From contig NZ_MVFY01000015.1 in NCBI RefSeq assembly GCF_002042885.1, positions 51,963 to 115,962 on the forward strand: a DNA stretch of 64,000 nt, given 5' to 3'. The notes beneath the pieces were generated by a model. It was not told the DNA's origin and did no database searches. It saw nothing but the letters and a program-made list of their open reading frames with translations. Below, in pieces: positions 46,398 through 56,547 of this stretch. The translations under genes and the position numbers were made by a program. Position 1 is the stretch's first letter; every line of letters starts with the position of its first letter. Origin of the DNA: Citrobacter portucalensis (GTDB taxonomy: Bacteria; Pseudomonadota; Gammaproteobacteria; Enterobacterales; Enterobacteriaceae).

Positions 46398-47633
46398 CTA
46401 TTTATCAGGGCGCTCAGCGACCATCATCGGTTTGCCCGCCAGCAACAGCCAGGCGGGCAGCATGACGATGCACAGCAGCGGCAGCAGGGTGGAATCTGGC
46501 ACCACCACTGCTGCCATAAACAGGCTCAGCCAGGCGTCACGGGTGACGACCAGCACCAGCCCGAGAATAGAGCAAGAAACCGTGATGGCAGCCGGCACCG
46601 CTTCAACATGGGCGTGCAGCATCAGGCCAAGCGCGACGCCAACGAATACCGCCGGGAAGATTCGTCCGCCGCGAAAACCACTCGCCGCTGCAACCACTAA
46701 TGCCGTTAGTTTGATCACGGCGAGCATGAAATAATCTGATGTCCCCAGCGTTTGGCTAAACGCCATTTGCTGCATTTCGTCCAGTCCCTTAAACAAGGTA
46801 AGCGGCCCGCCGATAACACCCAAAATGCCAAGGATAAAACCGCCTGCCCCGAGGATCAGCACCGGGTGTTTTAATCGATGCATTAAATGGTGCAAACGCG
46901 GCAGACACCAGACGGCAACCATCCCAGCGGCAATGGCGATGGCAGCAACAACCGCGCCGCTGAGGATATCGATCAAGTGCATCTGCGTGTAGTGCGCGAT
47001 GGGTAGTGAAAAATGGGGGTGAAAAAACAGGCTGGTGGTTAGCGAACCTGCGGCGGCGGCCATTAACGGTGCAAACAGGCGATCCCACAAGGGCACATCG
47101 TTTGAGCTATTCAGCGTTTGCGAAAATATCAGCGCGGCGGCAACGGGGGTACCAAATAGTGCGCCGATGGTGCCGGCAGAGGCGAGAATGGTCCAGTCCA
47201 GCTTCGCAATGCGCGGAAACATGCGGCTACCAAGTGCCACTGCCAGTGCGATATTCACGGTCATGATAGGGTGTTCCGGACCCAGACTGACGCCACCCGC
47301 GAGGCCGAGGATTAGTGCTGCCAGCAGGCCCGGTATTGCTGACGTTGGCACCGGCATACCAATTAACGGTTCACAGGCCGGATCCGGGCCTGCGTGGCCA
47401 TGGCTGTAACGGATTACTAACCCGACCATGATCCCCGTGAGTGTCAGCATACCGATAATCCAGACCGGAGAGTCCTGGGCTATACCGATGCTAACAGGCA
47501 GACGTTCCCACAAAAACTGCTGTAAAACGGAAGCCACTTTCATCACAACGATCAACACCAGGCTGGACGCTATGCCAATGATTAGCGCTGGGGTTGATAG
47601 CAAGAGCATCGTTCTGGCTCGCGGATGGAGCAT
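46398..47633 (-). CDS. yfeO: Putative ion channel YfeO (ClC family)
   Basis: ClC-fold membrane protein, 411 residues with about ten hydrophobic segments. The selectivity segment normally reading GREGP appears as GPEHP, keeping the glutamate of the gate, and GSGIP appears as SAIP. Transport ion and mechanism are unknown. It is convergent with ipdC, with adjacent stops (46397/46398), and divergent from glk. Confidence 0.9.
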   Translation of the reverse strand: MLHPRARTMLLLSTPALIIGIASSLVLIVVMKVASVLQQFLWERLPVSIGIAQDSPVWIIGMLTLTGIMVGLVIRYSHGHAGPDPACEPLIGMPVPTSAIPGLLAALILGLAGGVSLGPEHPIMTVNIALAVALGSRMFPRIAKLDWTILASAGTIGALFGTPVAAALIFSQTLNSSNDVPLWDRLFAPLMAAAAGSLTTSLFFHPHFSLPIAHYTQMHLIDILSGAVVAAIAIAAGMVAVWCLPRLHHLMHRLKHPVLILGAGGFILGILGVIGGPLTLFKGLDEMQQMAFSQTLGTSDYFMLAVIKLTALVVAAASGFRGGRIFPAVFVGVALGLMLHAHVEAVPAAITVSCSILGLVLVVTRDAWLSLFMAAVVVPDSTLLPLLCIVMLPAWLLLAGKPMMVAERPDK

Positions 47634-47703
47634 TTTCTATTCCTTAAAACAGAGTCATAGACATAGTTTGCACAGCCTGCCTGACGACATCGCTGCAAAT
47701 GGT

Positions 47704-47719
47704 GCTGAAACGATAAAGT
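47704..47719 (+). promoter_or_regulatory. Candidate Cra site upstream of glk
   Basis: GCTGAAACGATAAAGT keeps the strong Cra half GCTGAAACG but has a weak second half. Cra repression of glk is known in E. coli. Confidence 0.4.
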
Positions 47720-47837
47720 AATTGTGTGATCTGGATCGATTTTCCACGGGCATCAGCCTTCAGACCGTTGTTGTTATGTCCCCATGAATTTACAGTGTGG
47801 CAAAGATTTATTCTGACTTTAGCGGAGCAGTGGAAGA

Positions 47838-48803
47838 ATGACAAAGTATGCTTTAGTAGGGGATGTTGGCGGCACCAACGCGCGTCTTGCTCTGTGCGAT
47901 ATTGCCAGTGGCGAGATTTCGCAGGCAAAAACCTATTCCGGGTTGGATTATCCAAGTCTGGAGGCGGTGGTGCGCGTGTACCTGGATGAGCATAGCGTTA
48001 GCGTTGAAGATGGTTGTATTGCCATTGCCTGTCCGATCACCGGCGACTGGGTGGCAATGACCAACCATACCTGGGCGTTCTCTATTGCTGAGATGAAAAA
48101 AAACCTGGGCTTCAGCCATCTGGAAATCATCAATGATTTCACCGCTGTGTCGATGGCGATCCCGATGCTGAAAAAAGAGCATTTAATCCAGTTTGGTGGC
48201 GCGGAACCTGTTGAAGGTAAACCTATTGCGGTTTATGGCGCAGGAACCGGGCTTGGCGTGGCGCATCTGGTCCACGTGGATAAACGCTGGGTAAGTCTCC
48301 CTGGTGAAGGCGGCCACGTGGATTTTGCGCCTAACAGCGAGGAAGAGGGAATTATCCTTGAGGTTCTGCGCGCGGAAATAGGTCACGTGTCCGCAGAACG
48401 CGTGCTGTCTGGTCCGGGACTGGTGAATCTGTATCGCGCGATCGTCAAATCTGACGGACGCCTGCCGGAAAATCTGCAGCCGAAGGATATCACCGCACGG
48501 GCGCTGGAAGATTCCTGCATTGACTGTCGTCGTGCGCTGTCGCTGTTCTGCGTCATCATGGGACGTTTTGGTGGCGATCTGGCGTTAACGCTGGGCACAT
48601 TTGGCGGTGTGTACATCGCCGGCGGTATTGTGCCGCGCTTCCTCGACTTCTTTAAAGCGTCGGGCTTCCGCGGTGGTTTTGAAGATAAAGGCCGTTTTAA
48701 AGCCTACGTGCAGGATATTCCGGTGTATCTGATCGTGCACGATAATCCTGGACTACTTGGCGCTGGTGCGCATTTACGTCAGACGCTGGGCCATATTTTG
48801 TAA
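47838..48803 (+). CDS. glk: Glucokinase Glk
   Basis: ATP-dependent glucokinase for internal, non-PTS glucose. It has 321 residues. The ATP loop is [12 protein letters not shown] (residues 8-19) and the glucose-site Asp lies in [22 protein letters not shown] and PGEGGHVDF are typical. The 3' end overlaps the convergent hypothetical gene by 25 bases, and a REP unit lies just past the stop. Confidence 0.97.
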   Translation: MTKYALVGDVGGTNARLALCDIASGEISQAKTYSGLDYPSLEAVVRVYLDEHSVSVEDGCIAIACPITGDWVAMTNHTWAFSIAEMKKNLGFSHLEIINDFTAVSMAIPMLKKEHLIQFGGAEPVEGKPIAVYGAGTGLGVAHLVHVDKRWVSLPGEGGHVDFAPNSEEEGIILEVLRAEIGHVSAERVLSGPGLVNLYRAIVKSDGRLPENLQPKDITARALEDSCIDCRRALSLFCVIMGRFGGDLALTLGTFGGVYIAGGIVPRFLDFFKASGFRGGFEDKGRFKAYVQDIPVYLIVHDNPGLLGAGAHLRQTLGHIL

Positions 48804-49852
48804 GGCCAGGGCCGGATGGCGCTCAGCGCTTCTCCGGCCTTGTCGTTCTGGCTGTTCATATTTTCTAAAATTATCTTGATCATCTGTTGTTCAAATAAAT
48901 CGGCATGCAGGTATCTTGTGTTTTTATATTTTTTATCGGTATCCAGATAGGGTTGATGCAAACAACATTCTGGCGGCGTGCATGAGATCAGGGTGTTAAT
49001 AAGGTCAATTGGTTTAGGGTATTCAACAAATAGCGGGCCATGGCGATAGTTATGTTTATTTTGCCATTCCGCCAGATCGTCCATGAAACACTCTGCGGTT
49101 GGTTTTGGCATCGCGCTGGCTTTATCTTTGCCCAACACAATATAAGCCAGGTTGTATAACCCGTGCGCGTATGGCCAGAACATTTTATGGAGCTTAGTGA
49201 GCCCAGGTTCTCTCAATGCAGACACGCTTTTACAATATAAATCGAGTTGCGTGCCTGCTTCTGTCACATCCTCATCCAGGAGCGCCATCAGATAGCTGAG
49301 GATGAACATATCGCTTACTGTTTGCTTCGTGGTCAGTACCTTTTGCGCTCTTTTTCTGGCATCCACTGCAAAGTCTGCACGTTTGTACCACAGCGCCATC
49401 ATTAAATTCGTCATGGCCAGGTTAACAGGGTGACCGTTATCACTCATACCCAATTTTTCAGGCAATAAGAGTGGTACTCGGTCAAATAACCCCGCGGCAA
49501 GAATCTCTAGTGTCGTCCATACATTAATACTGTGATCGCAGCCTGAGTCCACACCCTGCGTCACATGTTTAATCATCGCAGACTGTCGCAGGGATAAGTG
49601 TAGAGATTCCATATCATTTGACTGTATCGCGGTTTTATATCCTAATAAATCCGGGCTGCGCTTCATGCGCAGCATAAAAAGCCATGAACTCAGCTGTTGT
49701 TGCAGTGAATAATCCAGATGGCATTGTTCATGAATATCCAGGCACTCAGCTAAATAATCGTCCGTACTTATCCATATCAGGGCGTTTTTTTCCGCTTCTT
49801 TTGCGTATTCGCGTAGATATGTACGTTGATATTTTTCGCTCAGCTTCGCCAT
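48779..49852 (-). CDS. Hypothetical protein of 357 residues, helical (possibly Imm49-like)
   Basis: I do not recognise it with confidence. It is a cytoplasmic, mostly helical protein without signal peptide or membrane segments. The conserved-looking core is [20 protein letters not shown] and a [14 protein letters not shown] segment, a pattern I loosely associate with Imm49-type immunity proteins. The ATG at 49852 follows AGGTGATG. The last 21 or so residues are encoded by a REP element and antisense to the glk 3' end, so the original C-terminus was probably lost or extended. It is a single gene with no toxin visible nearby. Confidence 0.75.
   Translation of the reverse strand: MAKLSEKYQRTYLREYAKEAEKNALIWISTDDYLAECLDIHEQCHLDYSLQQQLSSWLFMLRMKRSPDLLGYKTAIQSNDMESLHLSLRQSAMIKHVTQGVDSGCDHSINVWTTLEILAAGLFDRVPLLLPEKLGMSDNGHPVNLAMTNLMMALWYKRADFAVDARKRAQKVLTTKQTVSDMFILSYLMALLDEDVTEAGTQLDLYCKSVSALREPGLTKLHKMFWPYAHGLYNLAYIVLGKDKASAMPKPTAECFMDDLAEWQNKHNYRHGPLFVEYPKPIDLINTLISCTPPECCLHQPYLDTDKKYKNTRYLHADLFEQQMIKIILENMNSQNDKAGEALSAIRPWPYKIWPSV
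48804..48842. repeat. REP unit between glk and the hypothetical gene
   Basis: GCCGGATGGCGCTCAGCGCT then TCTCCGGCCTT; read on the minus strand it lies in frame within the hypothetical gene and encodes the residues [11 protein letters not shown]. Confidence 0.85.
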
Positions 49853-49975
49853 GACATCACCTGTAAAAAATAGAGTGACGACCAATATACTACAAACTTA
49901 GTTCCGCTATCCCGTTCGTCGCGGAAACAACTGAAAGCGTGCGCTGTACTCTCCATTCGTCACGCTTTTTCAGCA

Positions 49976-50710
49976 CTATAAATGCATTAATTGTCTGAAT
50001 TCTTTCACTTTGCTCCGACTAACCGGGATTTCAAATTCCAGATCCTTTAAACGCAGAATATAAGTGTTGTTAAACCAGGGTTCGATCTCGCGGATTTTAT
50101 TCAGATTTACGCAGAACGAGCGGTGGCAGCGGAAGAAATGCGAAGCCGGCAGTTTGCTGCAAAATTCGCTGATGTTCATCGGCATGACGTATGATTCTCG
50201 TCGCGTATAGACGAACGTCATTTTTTCATGCGCTTCAGCGTAGTAGATGTCGTTGATTGGGGTCACGATGATCCGCTCATCTTTGATCAGGTTGATCGTA
50301 TCGTTTTCGCGGGCCACCGGACTTACAGGGGACGTTCCCGTTTGCTGTTGCTGCCAGGCGGCTTCCAGCTTTTGCAGCATACTGACAATGCGTGATTCCT
50401 GATACGGCTTCAGAATGTAGTCAAAAGCTTCCAGTTCGAAGGCTTCAACGGCATGCTCTTTCCACGCGGTAATAAACACAATAAAGGGTTTATGTGCGAA
50501 CTGGCTGATATTTTGTGCCAGCAATACGCCGTCCAGCGAGGGAATATTAATATCCAGAAAAATGGCGTCAACGCGGTTGTGCTGGAGATATTTCAGCACG
50601 TCCAGACCATCGTCAAACGTGCCGACAATCTCCATCTGGCTGTGCTCTTTTATCAGCCAGCTCAGTTCCTGTTGGGCCAGGAATTCATCTTCAACAATGA
50701 TGACTTTCAC
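49976..50710 (-). CDS. ypdB: LytTR response regulator YpdB
   Basis: Response regulator of the pyruvate-sensing YpdA/YpdB system, which in E. coli activates the transporter gene yhjX. It has 244 residues. The receiver domain has the phospho-accepting D53 in AIFLDINIPS. The LytTR DNA-binding domain starts at about 140 and includes FFRCHRSFCVNLNKIREI. It is 14 bases after ypdA in the same operon. Confidence 0.96.
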   Translation of the reverse strand: MKVIIVEDEFLAQQELSWLIKEHSQMEIVGTFDDGLDVLKYLQHNRVDAIFLDINIPSLDGVLLAQNISQFAHKPFIVFITAWKEHAVEAFELEAFDYILKPYQESRIVSMLQKLEAAWQQQQTGTSPVSPVARENDTINLIKDERIIVTPINDIYYAEAHEKMTFVYTRRESYVMPMNISEFCSKLPASHFFRCHRSFCVNLNKIREIEPWFNNTYILRLKDLEFEIPVSRSKVKEFRQLMHL

Positions 50711-50724
50711 GACTTCACTCCTGG

Positions 50725-52422
50725 TTAAAGCAATAATGTAGTTGGCGCGGCTGCGGGCGAGTGCACATTAGGTACATAAAAGGCAATCTCTGTGCCTGGC
50801 TCCAGACGGCGGATATGTAATCCCTCACCGTAGAGCAGCTTAACGCGATGGTGCACATTCAACAGACCAATTTTATTGCCCGGCATTTCATTGGACTCGA
50901 CCCGTTCAATCACTTTTGGGTCGATACCATGACCCGTGTCTCGTACGGCAATCCGTACCCGGTTGCCGCACTCCGCAACGCTGATAGTGACCACACCTTT
51001 CCCTTTGCAGGGCTGGATCCCATGGACGATAGCGTTCTCGACCAACGGCTGAATCAGCAGGCTGGGAATAAAACAGCTTACCTCTTCATCGATATCATAA
51101 ATAACGGTCAGCTTGTCGCCAAAGCGGGCCTGTTCGATGGTGATGTAATCCTTGATTTGATACAGCTCTTTCTTGATGTCGATCTGCTCATCGTCTTTTA
51201 ATTCAATATTATAGCGAAGATAGCGCGACAAATTAAAAATGAGCTGACGTGCTGTGTCCGGGTTAAGCCGCACCGACGATGAAATCGCGTTCAGGGCATT
51301 AAACAGAAAATGGGGATTTATTTTGCTTTGCAGCGCGCGTAGCTCTGCCTTATTTGCCATTTCTCGTAGTTGCTCTGCGCGGGAGACTTCAAGCTGGGTG
51401 GAGATGATTTGCGACAGACCGATCGCCATTTCCTGTAACGAGGAAGTGATTTGATGAGCGTGACAGTAGTAGATCTTCAGCGTGCCGGTCACGACGCCTT
51501 TCTCCCAAAGCGGGATCACCAGCATAGAGTGAATTTCCGGGGTGCGATGTGCTTCATCATTGTTTTTTATGATGATTTTACCGTGATTTATGGCTTCCTG
51601 CGTGGTGGGGCTGACGAAGTCATCGTTATCGCGGTAGTTAATCTCTCCAACGCCAACATAGGCCAGAACGTGCTGAGTATTGGTGATGGCAACCGCGTCT
51701 GCGTGGATATCGTGGCGAATAATTTCGCACACCTGACGTAACGACTCGCTGTTGACCTGGCGAAAGAGCGGCAGCGTTTTGTTGGCGATATCCAGCGCCA
51801 GCTTGGCCTGTTTTGCAGCGCTGGCTTCTTTCTCACCTTCAACGCTTTGTACCAGCATCACGATAAAACCAATACAGACGCTGCCTAGGATCATTGGAAT
51901 ACCGATTTTTGAGACAATATCCAGCCCCAGTTCGGTGGTGGGTGCCCAGGCGACGACCAGTATCATGGTCAGTGATTCGCACAGCATTCCGCCTAAAATA
52001 CCCGCGCGCCAGTGCTGCGCTTTGGGGATCTTACGGTTGATCCACCCGGCAATGCAGCCAGCCAGAATGCTGGTAATAAAGCAGGGTAGGGCAGTTACGC
52101 CGCCAATATCGATCAGGTAACGGTGGGTGCCTGCGATCAGCCCCGTAATAATGCCAACCCATGGACCGAACAGGATCCCTCCTGACATGACCGCGATAAT
52201 ACGCACATTAACCAGAGAACCTTCAACCGGTACGCCTGACCAGGTACTGAACAGGGCAAACATGGAGAAAATCGCGGTAACGGCGAGCAGCTCTTTTGGG
52301 GAGTGGGCTGACTTGTGCAACAGTTCGCGAAACAGGCGGATACGAATCAGGAAAAACAGACAGAACAGCATCAGTGCTGCCCGGTCAAATACCGCCAGCA
52401 GCATATTGAATATTTCGTGCAC
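50725..52422 (-). CDS. ypdA: Sensor histidine kinase YpdA (LytS family)
   Basis: Membrane kinase sensing pyruvate. The 565-residue protein has in order an N-terminal 5TM-LYT domain (residues 1 to about 180), a GAF domain (about 210-350), a His_kinase domain with the [10 protein letters not shown] motif, and an ATPase domain (DTGHGIDP). The GTG at 52422 gives the E. coli length and N-terminus ([16 protein letters not shown]); a longer frame to 52485 exists but is not supported. It is coupled to ypdB. Confidence 0.94.
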   Translation of the reverse strand: MHEIFNMLLAVFDRAALMLFCLFFLIRIRLFRELLHKSAHSPKELLAVTAIFSMFALFSTWSGVPVEGSLVNVRIIAVMSGGILFGPWVGIITGLIAGTHRYLIDIGGVTALPCFITSILAGCIAGWINRKIPKAQHWRAGILGGMLCESLTMILVVAWAPTTELGLDIVSKIGIPMILGSVCIGFIVMLVQSVEGEKEASAAKQAKLALDIANKTLPLFRQVNSESLRQVCEIIRHDIHADAVAITNTQHVLAYVGVGEINYRDNDDFVSPTTQEAINHGKIIIKNNDEAHRTPEIHSMLVIPLWEKGVVTGTLKIYYCHAHQITSSLQEMAIGLSQIISTQLEVSRAEQLREMANKAELRALQSKINPHFLFNALNAISSSVRLNPDTARQLIFNLSRYLRYNIELKDDEQIDIKKELYQIKDYITIEQARFGDKLTVIYDIDEEVSCFIPSLLIQPLVENAIVHGIQPCKGKGVVTISVAECGNRVRIAVRDTGHGIDPKVIERVESNEMPGNKIGLLNVHHRVKLLYGEGLHIRRLEPGTEIAFYVPNVHSPAAAPTTLLL

Positions 52423-52809
52423 GGGTGACTCTTGCGCAAGGGTTAAACCACTATGATAGGTAACCTGAGGCAGGATGACCAGCACCCCCGCAGTTCAGAG
52501 CTAATGGGGAAAAACCATAATATTAAAAGGGGATTGTTGCATGATTGTTGTATTTACAATACCTGTCCTGTGAGTGCTGCGTTCAAGGTAATGTATTTAA
52601 CAACAAAATGTTAAATGATGGTAATTTTTGGCGGGTTGTGAAAATGGTTATTTCCTCATTTTACTCAGCTGTTCCTCTTTTTCGTCAGGAAAAAATATTT
52701 TGTTTTGCCTCTCGACAGAAGGAAATTATTCAGGCTATTTTCTAAACGTGCCACCATCGTGGCAGCGTCGCTCGGACGGTCCGGGCGCTAACGTTAATCT
52801 GAGGATATT
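52423..52809. other. Intergenic region between ypdA and alaC
   Basis: 387 bases holding promoters for the divergent ypdAB and alaC. I see a TGCCAC...GTGGCA 6-bp hairpin near 52748-52764 in the alaC leader but no further gene. Frames at 52545 and 52628 are short and unsupported. Confidence 0.55.
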
Positions 52810-54048
52810 ATGGCTGACTCCCGCCCTGAACGTCGCTTTACGCGTATTGATCGCCTTCCCCCGTACGTTTTTAACATCACCGCTGAACTGAAGATGGCTG
52901 CGCGTCGGCGCGGCGAAGATATTATCGATTTCAGTATGGGGAACCCGGATGGGGCCACGCCTCCTCACATTGTCGAAAAACTGTGTACCGTGGCGCAGCG
53001 CCCGGATACTCACGGTTATTCCACCTCACGCGGCATTCCGCGTTTGCGTCGGGCGATTTCCCGCTGGTACCAGGAACGCTATGACGTTGAGATCGATCCT
53101 GAATCCGAAGCCATTGTGACCATCGGTTCCAAAGAGGGGCTGGCGCACCTGATGCTGGCAACACTCGATCACGGTGATACGGTCCTCGTGCCCAACCCAA
53201 GTTATCCCATCCATATCTATGGCGCGGTGATTGCCGGCGCGCAGGTGCGTTCAGTGCCGCTGGTTGAGGGGGTCGACTTCTTTAATGAGCTGGAACGCGC
53301 AATACGCGAAAGTTACCCGAAGCCGAAGATGATGATCTTAGGTTTCCCATCCAACCCGACCGCGCAGTGCGTCGAGCTGGAATTCTTTGAGAAAGTGGTG
53401 GCCCTGGCTAAACGCTATGACGTGCTGGTGGTTCACGACCTGGCCTACGCTGATATTGTTTATGACGGCTGGAAGGCACCATCGATTATGCAGGTACCCG
53501 GCGCTCGCGACGTCGCTGTTGAATTTTTCACCCTGTCGAAAAGCTACAACATGGCGGGATGGCGTATCGGGTTTATGGTGGGCAACAAAACGCTGGTGAA
53601 CGCGCTGGCGCGAATCAAGAGCTATCACGATTACGGGACCTTTACGCCACTGCAGGTTGCGGCAATTGCCGCGCTGGAAGGCGATCAGCAATGTGTGCGG
53701 GATATCGCTGAGCAATATAAACGTCGTCGCGATGTGCTGGTCAAAGGACTGCATGAAGCAGGCTGGATGGTCGAGATGCCAAAGGCCTCAATGTACGTTT
53801 GGGCGAAAATTCCAGAGCAATACGCCGGGATGGGGTCACTTGAGTTTGCCAAGAAGCTGCTGAACGAAGCGAAGGTATGCGTTTCGCCAGGGATTGGGTT
53901 TGGTGATTATGGTGATACGCATGTGCGATTTGCGTTGATTGAAAACCGTGACCGTACCCGCCAGGCTATTCGCGGCATCAAGGCGATGTTTCGCGCAGAT
54001 GGCCTGTTACCGACCAGTGCAAAATCGACTTCTGAAAGTACCGACTGA
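52810..54048 (+). CDS. alaC: Glutamate-pyruvate aminotransferase AlaC
   Basis: PLP aminotransferase that makes alanine from pyruvate and glutamate. It has 412 residues. The PLP lysine is K244 in [12 protein letters not shown], with NPSYPIH and [11 protein letters not shown] typical of fold-type I. A CTGAGGATA site precedes the ATG. It is next to the pyruvate-sensing ypdAB, as in E. coli, which suits a pyruvate role. Confidence 0.96.
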   Translation: MADSRPERRFTRIDRLPPYVFNITAELKMAARRRGEDIIDFSMGNPDGATPPHIVEKLCTVAQRPDTHGYSTSRGIPRLRRAISRWYQERYDVEIDPESEAIVTIGSKEGLAHLMLATLDHGDTVLVPNPSYPIHIYGAVIAGAQVRSVPLVEGVDFFNELERAIRESYPKPKMMILGFPSNPTAQCVELEFFEKVVALAKRYDVLVVHDLAYADIVYDGWKAPSIMQVPGARDVAVEFFTLSKSYNMAGWRIGFMVGNKTLVNALARIKSYHDYGTFTPLQVAAIAALEGDQQCVRDIAEQYKRRRDVLVKGLHEAGWMVEMPKASMYVWAKIPEQYAGMGSLEFAKKLLNEAKVCVSPGIGFGDYGDTHVRFALIENRDRTRQAIRGIKAMFRADGLLPTSAKSTSESTD

Positions 54049-54069
54049 CAGAATGTTCCCCCAAAATGC

Positions 54070-54100
54070 AAAACAGGAGCCTGATGGCTCCTGTTTTTTT
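54070..54100 (+). terminator. Terminator of alaC
   Basis: A 12-bp stem, AAAACAGGAGCC (54070-54081) with GGCTCCTGTTTT (54086-54097), and a T-run. Confidence 0.92.
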
Positions 54101-54115
54101 GCTGCGTCTTTTAAT

Positions 54116-54187
54116 TTAGATCATCAGGGCGAAAGTACCGGCCCAAACGATGACCATAAAAGAAATGCCCATAAAGAAATATTTCAC
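54116..54187 (-). CDS. ypdK: Small inner membrane protein YpdK
   Basis: A 23-residue single-span membrane protein, too short for ordinary gene finders. The minus-strand frame from a GTG at 54187 reads V/M-KYFFMGISFMVIVWAGTF-ALMI then TAA, which matches the E. coli small membrane protein YpdK as I recall it. GGAGAG lies nine bases before the start. The function is unknown. It is convergent with alaC, as in E. coli. Confidence 0.85.
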   Translation of the reverse strand: MKYFFMGISFMVIVWAGTFALMI

Positions 54188-54194
54188 TTTTCAT

Positions 54195-54530
54195 CTCTCC
54201 GCGTACCTGAGGTACGTCTAAATGAACATATGCTTACCTGACAGAGAGCTGATGCACTCGCGAACGAAAGGGAGAATACCCCTCATTTGCTTGGCTGCAT
54301 CACCTCAGAATTCTGAGCTTTAATGCTCCAGACGGCGCTAATGTACGCCTAAAAATGAGGAGAGACAAGAGGCATTTTTTTATTTAATTTTAATAACTTA
54401 CAACTGTCGTGATTCGGCGACAGTTTAATTTCTGCCGGTAATAAATTGCTATTGAGCGACGGAATGGTTACTCGGAGAATTCTCATATCGCCATGATGTT
54501 AATGCGGTTAATTTTTCGCGGAATGAGATA
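54195..54530. other. Intergenic region with inverted repeats, between ypdK and the LprI-like gene
   Basis: 336 bases without a gene. It contains a 14-base palindrome CTCAGAATTCTGAG (54304-54317), a GGCG...CGCC pair in 54333-54348, and a long-range pair CCTCATTT (54281-54288) with AAATGAGG (54353-54360), then a run of T at about 54375-54381. The whole could fold as a structured RNA, but no known family is recognised. Confidence 0.45.
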
Positions 54531-55145
54531 ATGAAAAGGTTAAAAATGACCAGATTAATGATGTTAGCACTCGTTTTTACGCCACTGACGTCGATGGCGG
54601 CCTCACCGTTGGCGTTTAATTTCAGCTGCGCAAGTATTGGTGGTGTGAATAGTGATGGCAAAGGCAATGTTTGGATTGATGGCTCGAAGGCGACGGTGAA
54701 GGCCTTCAATGAAAATTACTGGGAAGCCAAAAGCGGGAACAATACGGTTTCTATTTCTCGTAAAGATGACGGAAATCCGGACGTTTCCTGGAGTGGGCCG
54801 AATCGAAAGCACGGGGTATGCCTGCCTGAAGATAATATTGACTTTTCTGGGGCCAAAAAATCGACCAGCACTGGACCCTCTTTTTCCTGCGCTGCGGTTG
54901 CAAAGGGCAGTATCGAAGAGATTATCTGCCAGAGTCCTTCGCTCTCAGAAATGGATTTAGCGTTAAACGGGGCCTACAAGCAGGCGCTGGTTAAATCGAG
55001 CAATAACCCGACTCTGAAAGCAGAGCAGCGCGGTTGGGTGAAAGGGCGTAACGAGTGCTGGAAGGAACAGGATAAATCAGCCTGCATCGCCCGCAATTAC
55101 AACGAGCGAATGACTGAGCTGCACAGCAAATGGGGCGTTAAGTAA
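54531..55145 (+). CDS. LprI-like (DUF1311) secreted protein
   Basis: A 204-residue exported protein. The signal peptide ends MAA at about residue 24. An N-terminal region of about 100 residues with two Cys has no recognised family. The C-terminal half (from about 118) is a DUF1311/LprI domain with four Cys: FSC, IIC, NEC and SAC. The pattern LKAEQRGWVKGRNEC is the hallmark. LprI in mycobacteria inhibits lysozyme, which suggests an inhibitor role. An alternative start lies at 54546. A bidirectional terminator at 55159 separates it from lpxP. Confidence 0.85.
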   Translation: MKRLKMTRLMMLALVFTPLTSMAASPLAFNFSCASIGGVNSDGKGNVWIDGSKATVKAFNENYWEAKSGNNTVSISRKDDGNPDVSWSGPNRKHGVCLPEDNIDFSGAKKSTSTGPSFSCAAVAKGSIEEIICQSPSLSEMDLALNGAYKQALVKSSNNPTLKAEQRGWVKGRNECWKEQDKSACIARNYNERMTELHSKWGVK

Positions 55146-55158
55146 TTCAACCGTAGAA

Positions 55159-55188
55159 AAAAAGAAAGGCCTTACGGCCTTTCTTTTT
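55159..55188. terminator. Bidirectional terminator between the LprI-like gene and lpxP
   Basis: A perfect 13-bp stem, AAAAAGAAAGGCC (55159-55171) with GGCCTTTCTTTTT (55176-55188), loop TTAC. Confidence 0.9.
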
Positions 55189-56107
55189 AGATATACAACG
55201 AAGCTTCACCCATCGGGCGAGTTTTGAAGCGACGGTGGATCCAGAGATACTGCTCGGGTGCACGCATGATCTCTTTTTCGATAATTTTGTTCATATACGC
55301 CGCAGCCTGGCTTTCATCTGCCGGGTAACCTTCCATTTCTGGGGTGATGAACAGGCGGTAACCGGTGTTATCTGCTTTTCTCACCATGGTTACGGTCAGC
55401 ATTGCTGCGCCCGATAATCGTGACAGCACGTAGGTACCGTTGGTGGTCGCCACGTCTTTGACTGCGAAGAAGGGGGCGAAAGAACTCCCTTTACGACCAT
55501 AGTCCTGATCGGGGGCAAACCACACTGCCTCGCCTTTTTTCAGGGCGCCGACAATACCACGCAGATTATTTCTGCCGATCATCGCCTTGTTGGAGCGCAT
55601 ACGACCGCGGGTTTGGATCCACTCCATCAACTTATTATTGTGCGGGCGATAGGTTGCCATCATTGGCTGGCAAAGCCCCATTACGCGACCACCCAACTCG
55701 AGCGACATAAAGTGTACGCCAACGACCATCACGCCACGATTTTGCATCTGAGCGCGCTTCAGGTTGTCCAGCCCTTCTACATCAAACCATTTGCGCACCC
55801 GACGGTCAGGCCAGAACCAGGCCATACCCGTTTCAAGCAGCCCCATGCCGAGCGAACGGAAATTCTCATCGACCAGTTTGTCTCTTTCTTCCTGTGACAG
55901 ATTTGGGAAACAGAGTTCGAGATTTTTACGTGCAATAGATTCACGGCGTTTTAAAAATGGACGAGCCAGCGTTCCTGTACGGGTACCAAGAAAACACAAT
56001 ACGGGATAGGGAAGCTGTACCAGTAACCAGAGCACACCAACACCAAACCATGTGAGCCAGTAGCGCGGATGCAAAAACGCGCGTGAAAATTTACATTGGG
56101 GGAACAT
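55187..56107 (-). CDS. lpxP: Palmitoleoyl acyltransferase LpxP (cold-induced lipid A acyltransferase)
   Basis: Adds palmitoleate to lipid A at low temperature in place of laurate by LpxL. It has 306 residues. The catalytic H132 and E137 form the HX4E motif in VGVHFMSLELGG. An N-terminal membrane anchor lies at about 17-40. The ATG at 56107 gives the E. coli N-terminus MFPQCKFSR; 23 upstream codons are not supported. The long leader upstream suits the cold-shock control known for this gene. Confidence 0.96.
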   Translation of the reverse strand: MFPQCKFSRAFLHPRYWLTWFGVGVLWLLVQLPYPVLCFLGTRTGTLARPFLKRRESIARKNLELCFPNLSQEERDKLVDENFRSLGMGLLETGMAWFWPDRRVRKWFDVEGLDNLKRAQMQNRGVMVVGVHFMSLELGGRVMGLCQPMMATYRPHNNKLMEWIQTRGRMRSNKAMIGRNNLRGIVGALKKGEAVWFAPDQDYGRKGSSFAPFFAVKDVATTNGTYVLSRLSGAAMLTVTMVRKADNTGYRLFITPEMEGYPADESQAAAYMNKIIEKEIMRAPEQYLWIHRRFKTRPMGEASLYI

Positions 56108-56547
56108 AAGCACCTGTTGTTGATACGAAATAGATGTATCGCGAAGATTCTTTGCCTGTCGCTTTATACTCTGCACTGATCGTTAGGCCGCCATGAACGA
56201 CATTGGTTCCTGTAAAGAGTGTAAAACTGAGTCAGGACAAAACCACGAGGGGGCATGAATGATCGGACGCACAATGTACACCCGAAAATTAATGTCAGCC
56301 AGAAATAATTACTCAAGATTCGTAAATGTTTTTAGGGCGATTAAGGGCAAAATTTCGCCTATATATAATTCGTTGTTTTTATGACGATTAAATAAACGAC
56401 GGAGATACAGCGTAATAGTAAGCGGTCGAATGATTTTTGTGAATAAAATGTTGCTCAAATTGCAAGCGGATAGGAATTGTCTTAGAATATAAAGTTAAGG
56501 GAGTGTAAGGACTTACGTTAAGTTTACGGCAGACAGGAGGTATCGCT
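56108..56547. other. Divergent leader region of lpxP and yfdY
   Basis: 440 bases, AT-rich, with promoters expected for both genes. A 17-codon open frame with a strong ribosome binding site lies at 56255-56308. No other gene or clear operator is seen. Confidence 0.55.
56255..56308 (+). CDS. Candidate 17-residue small ORF
   Basis: ATG at 56255 preceded by GAGGGGG with a one-base gap to it. It encodes MNDRTHNVHPKINVSQK then TAA. It is short, polar and without homology known to me. The ribosome binding site is the only support and its spacing to the ATG is very short; it could be chance. Confidence 0.25.
   Translation: MNDRTHNVHPKINVSQK

Noticed and set aside
52628..52891. 87-codon frame overlapping the alaC start
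   Set aside because: No homology, and it runs into alaC in another frame; alaC has a clear start and ribosome binding site.
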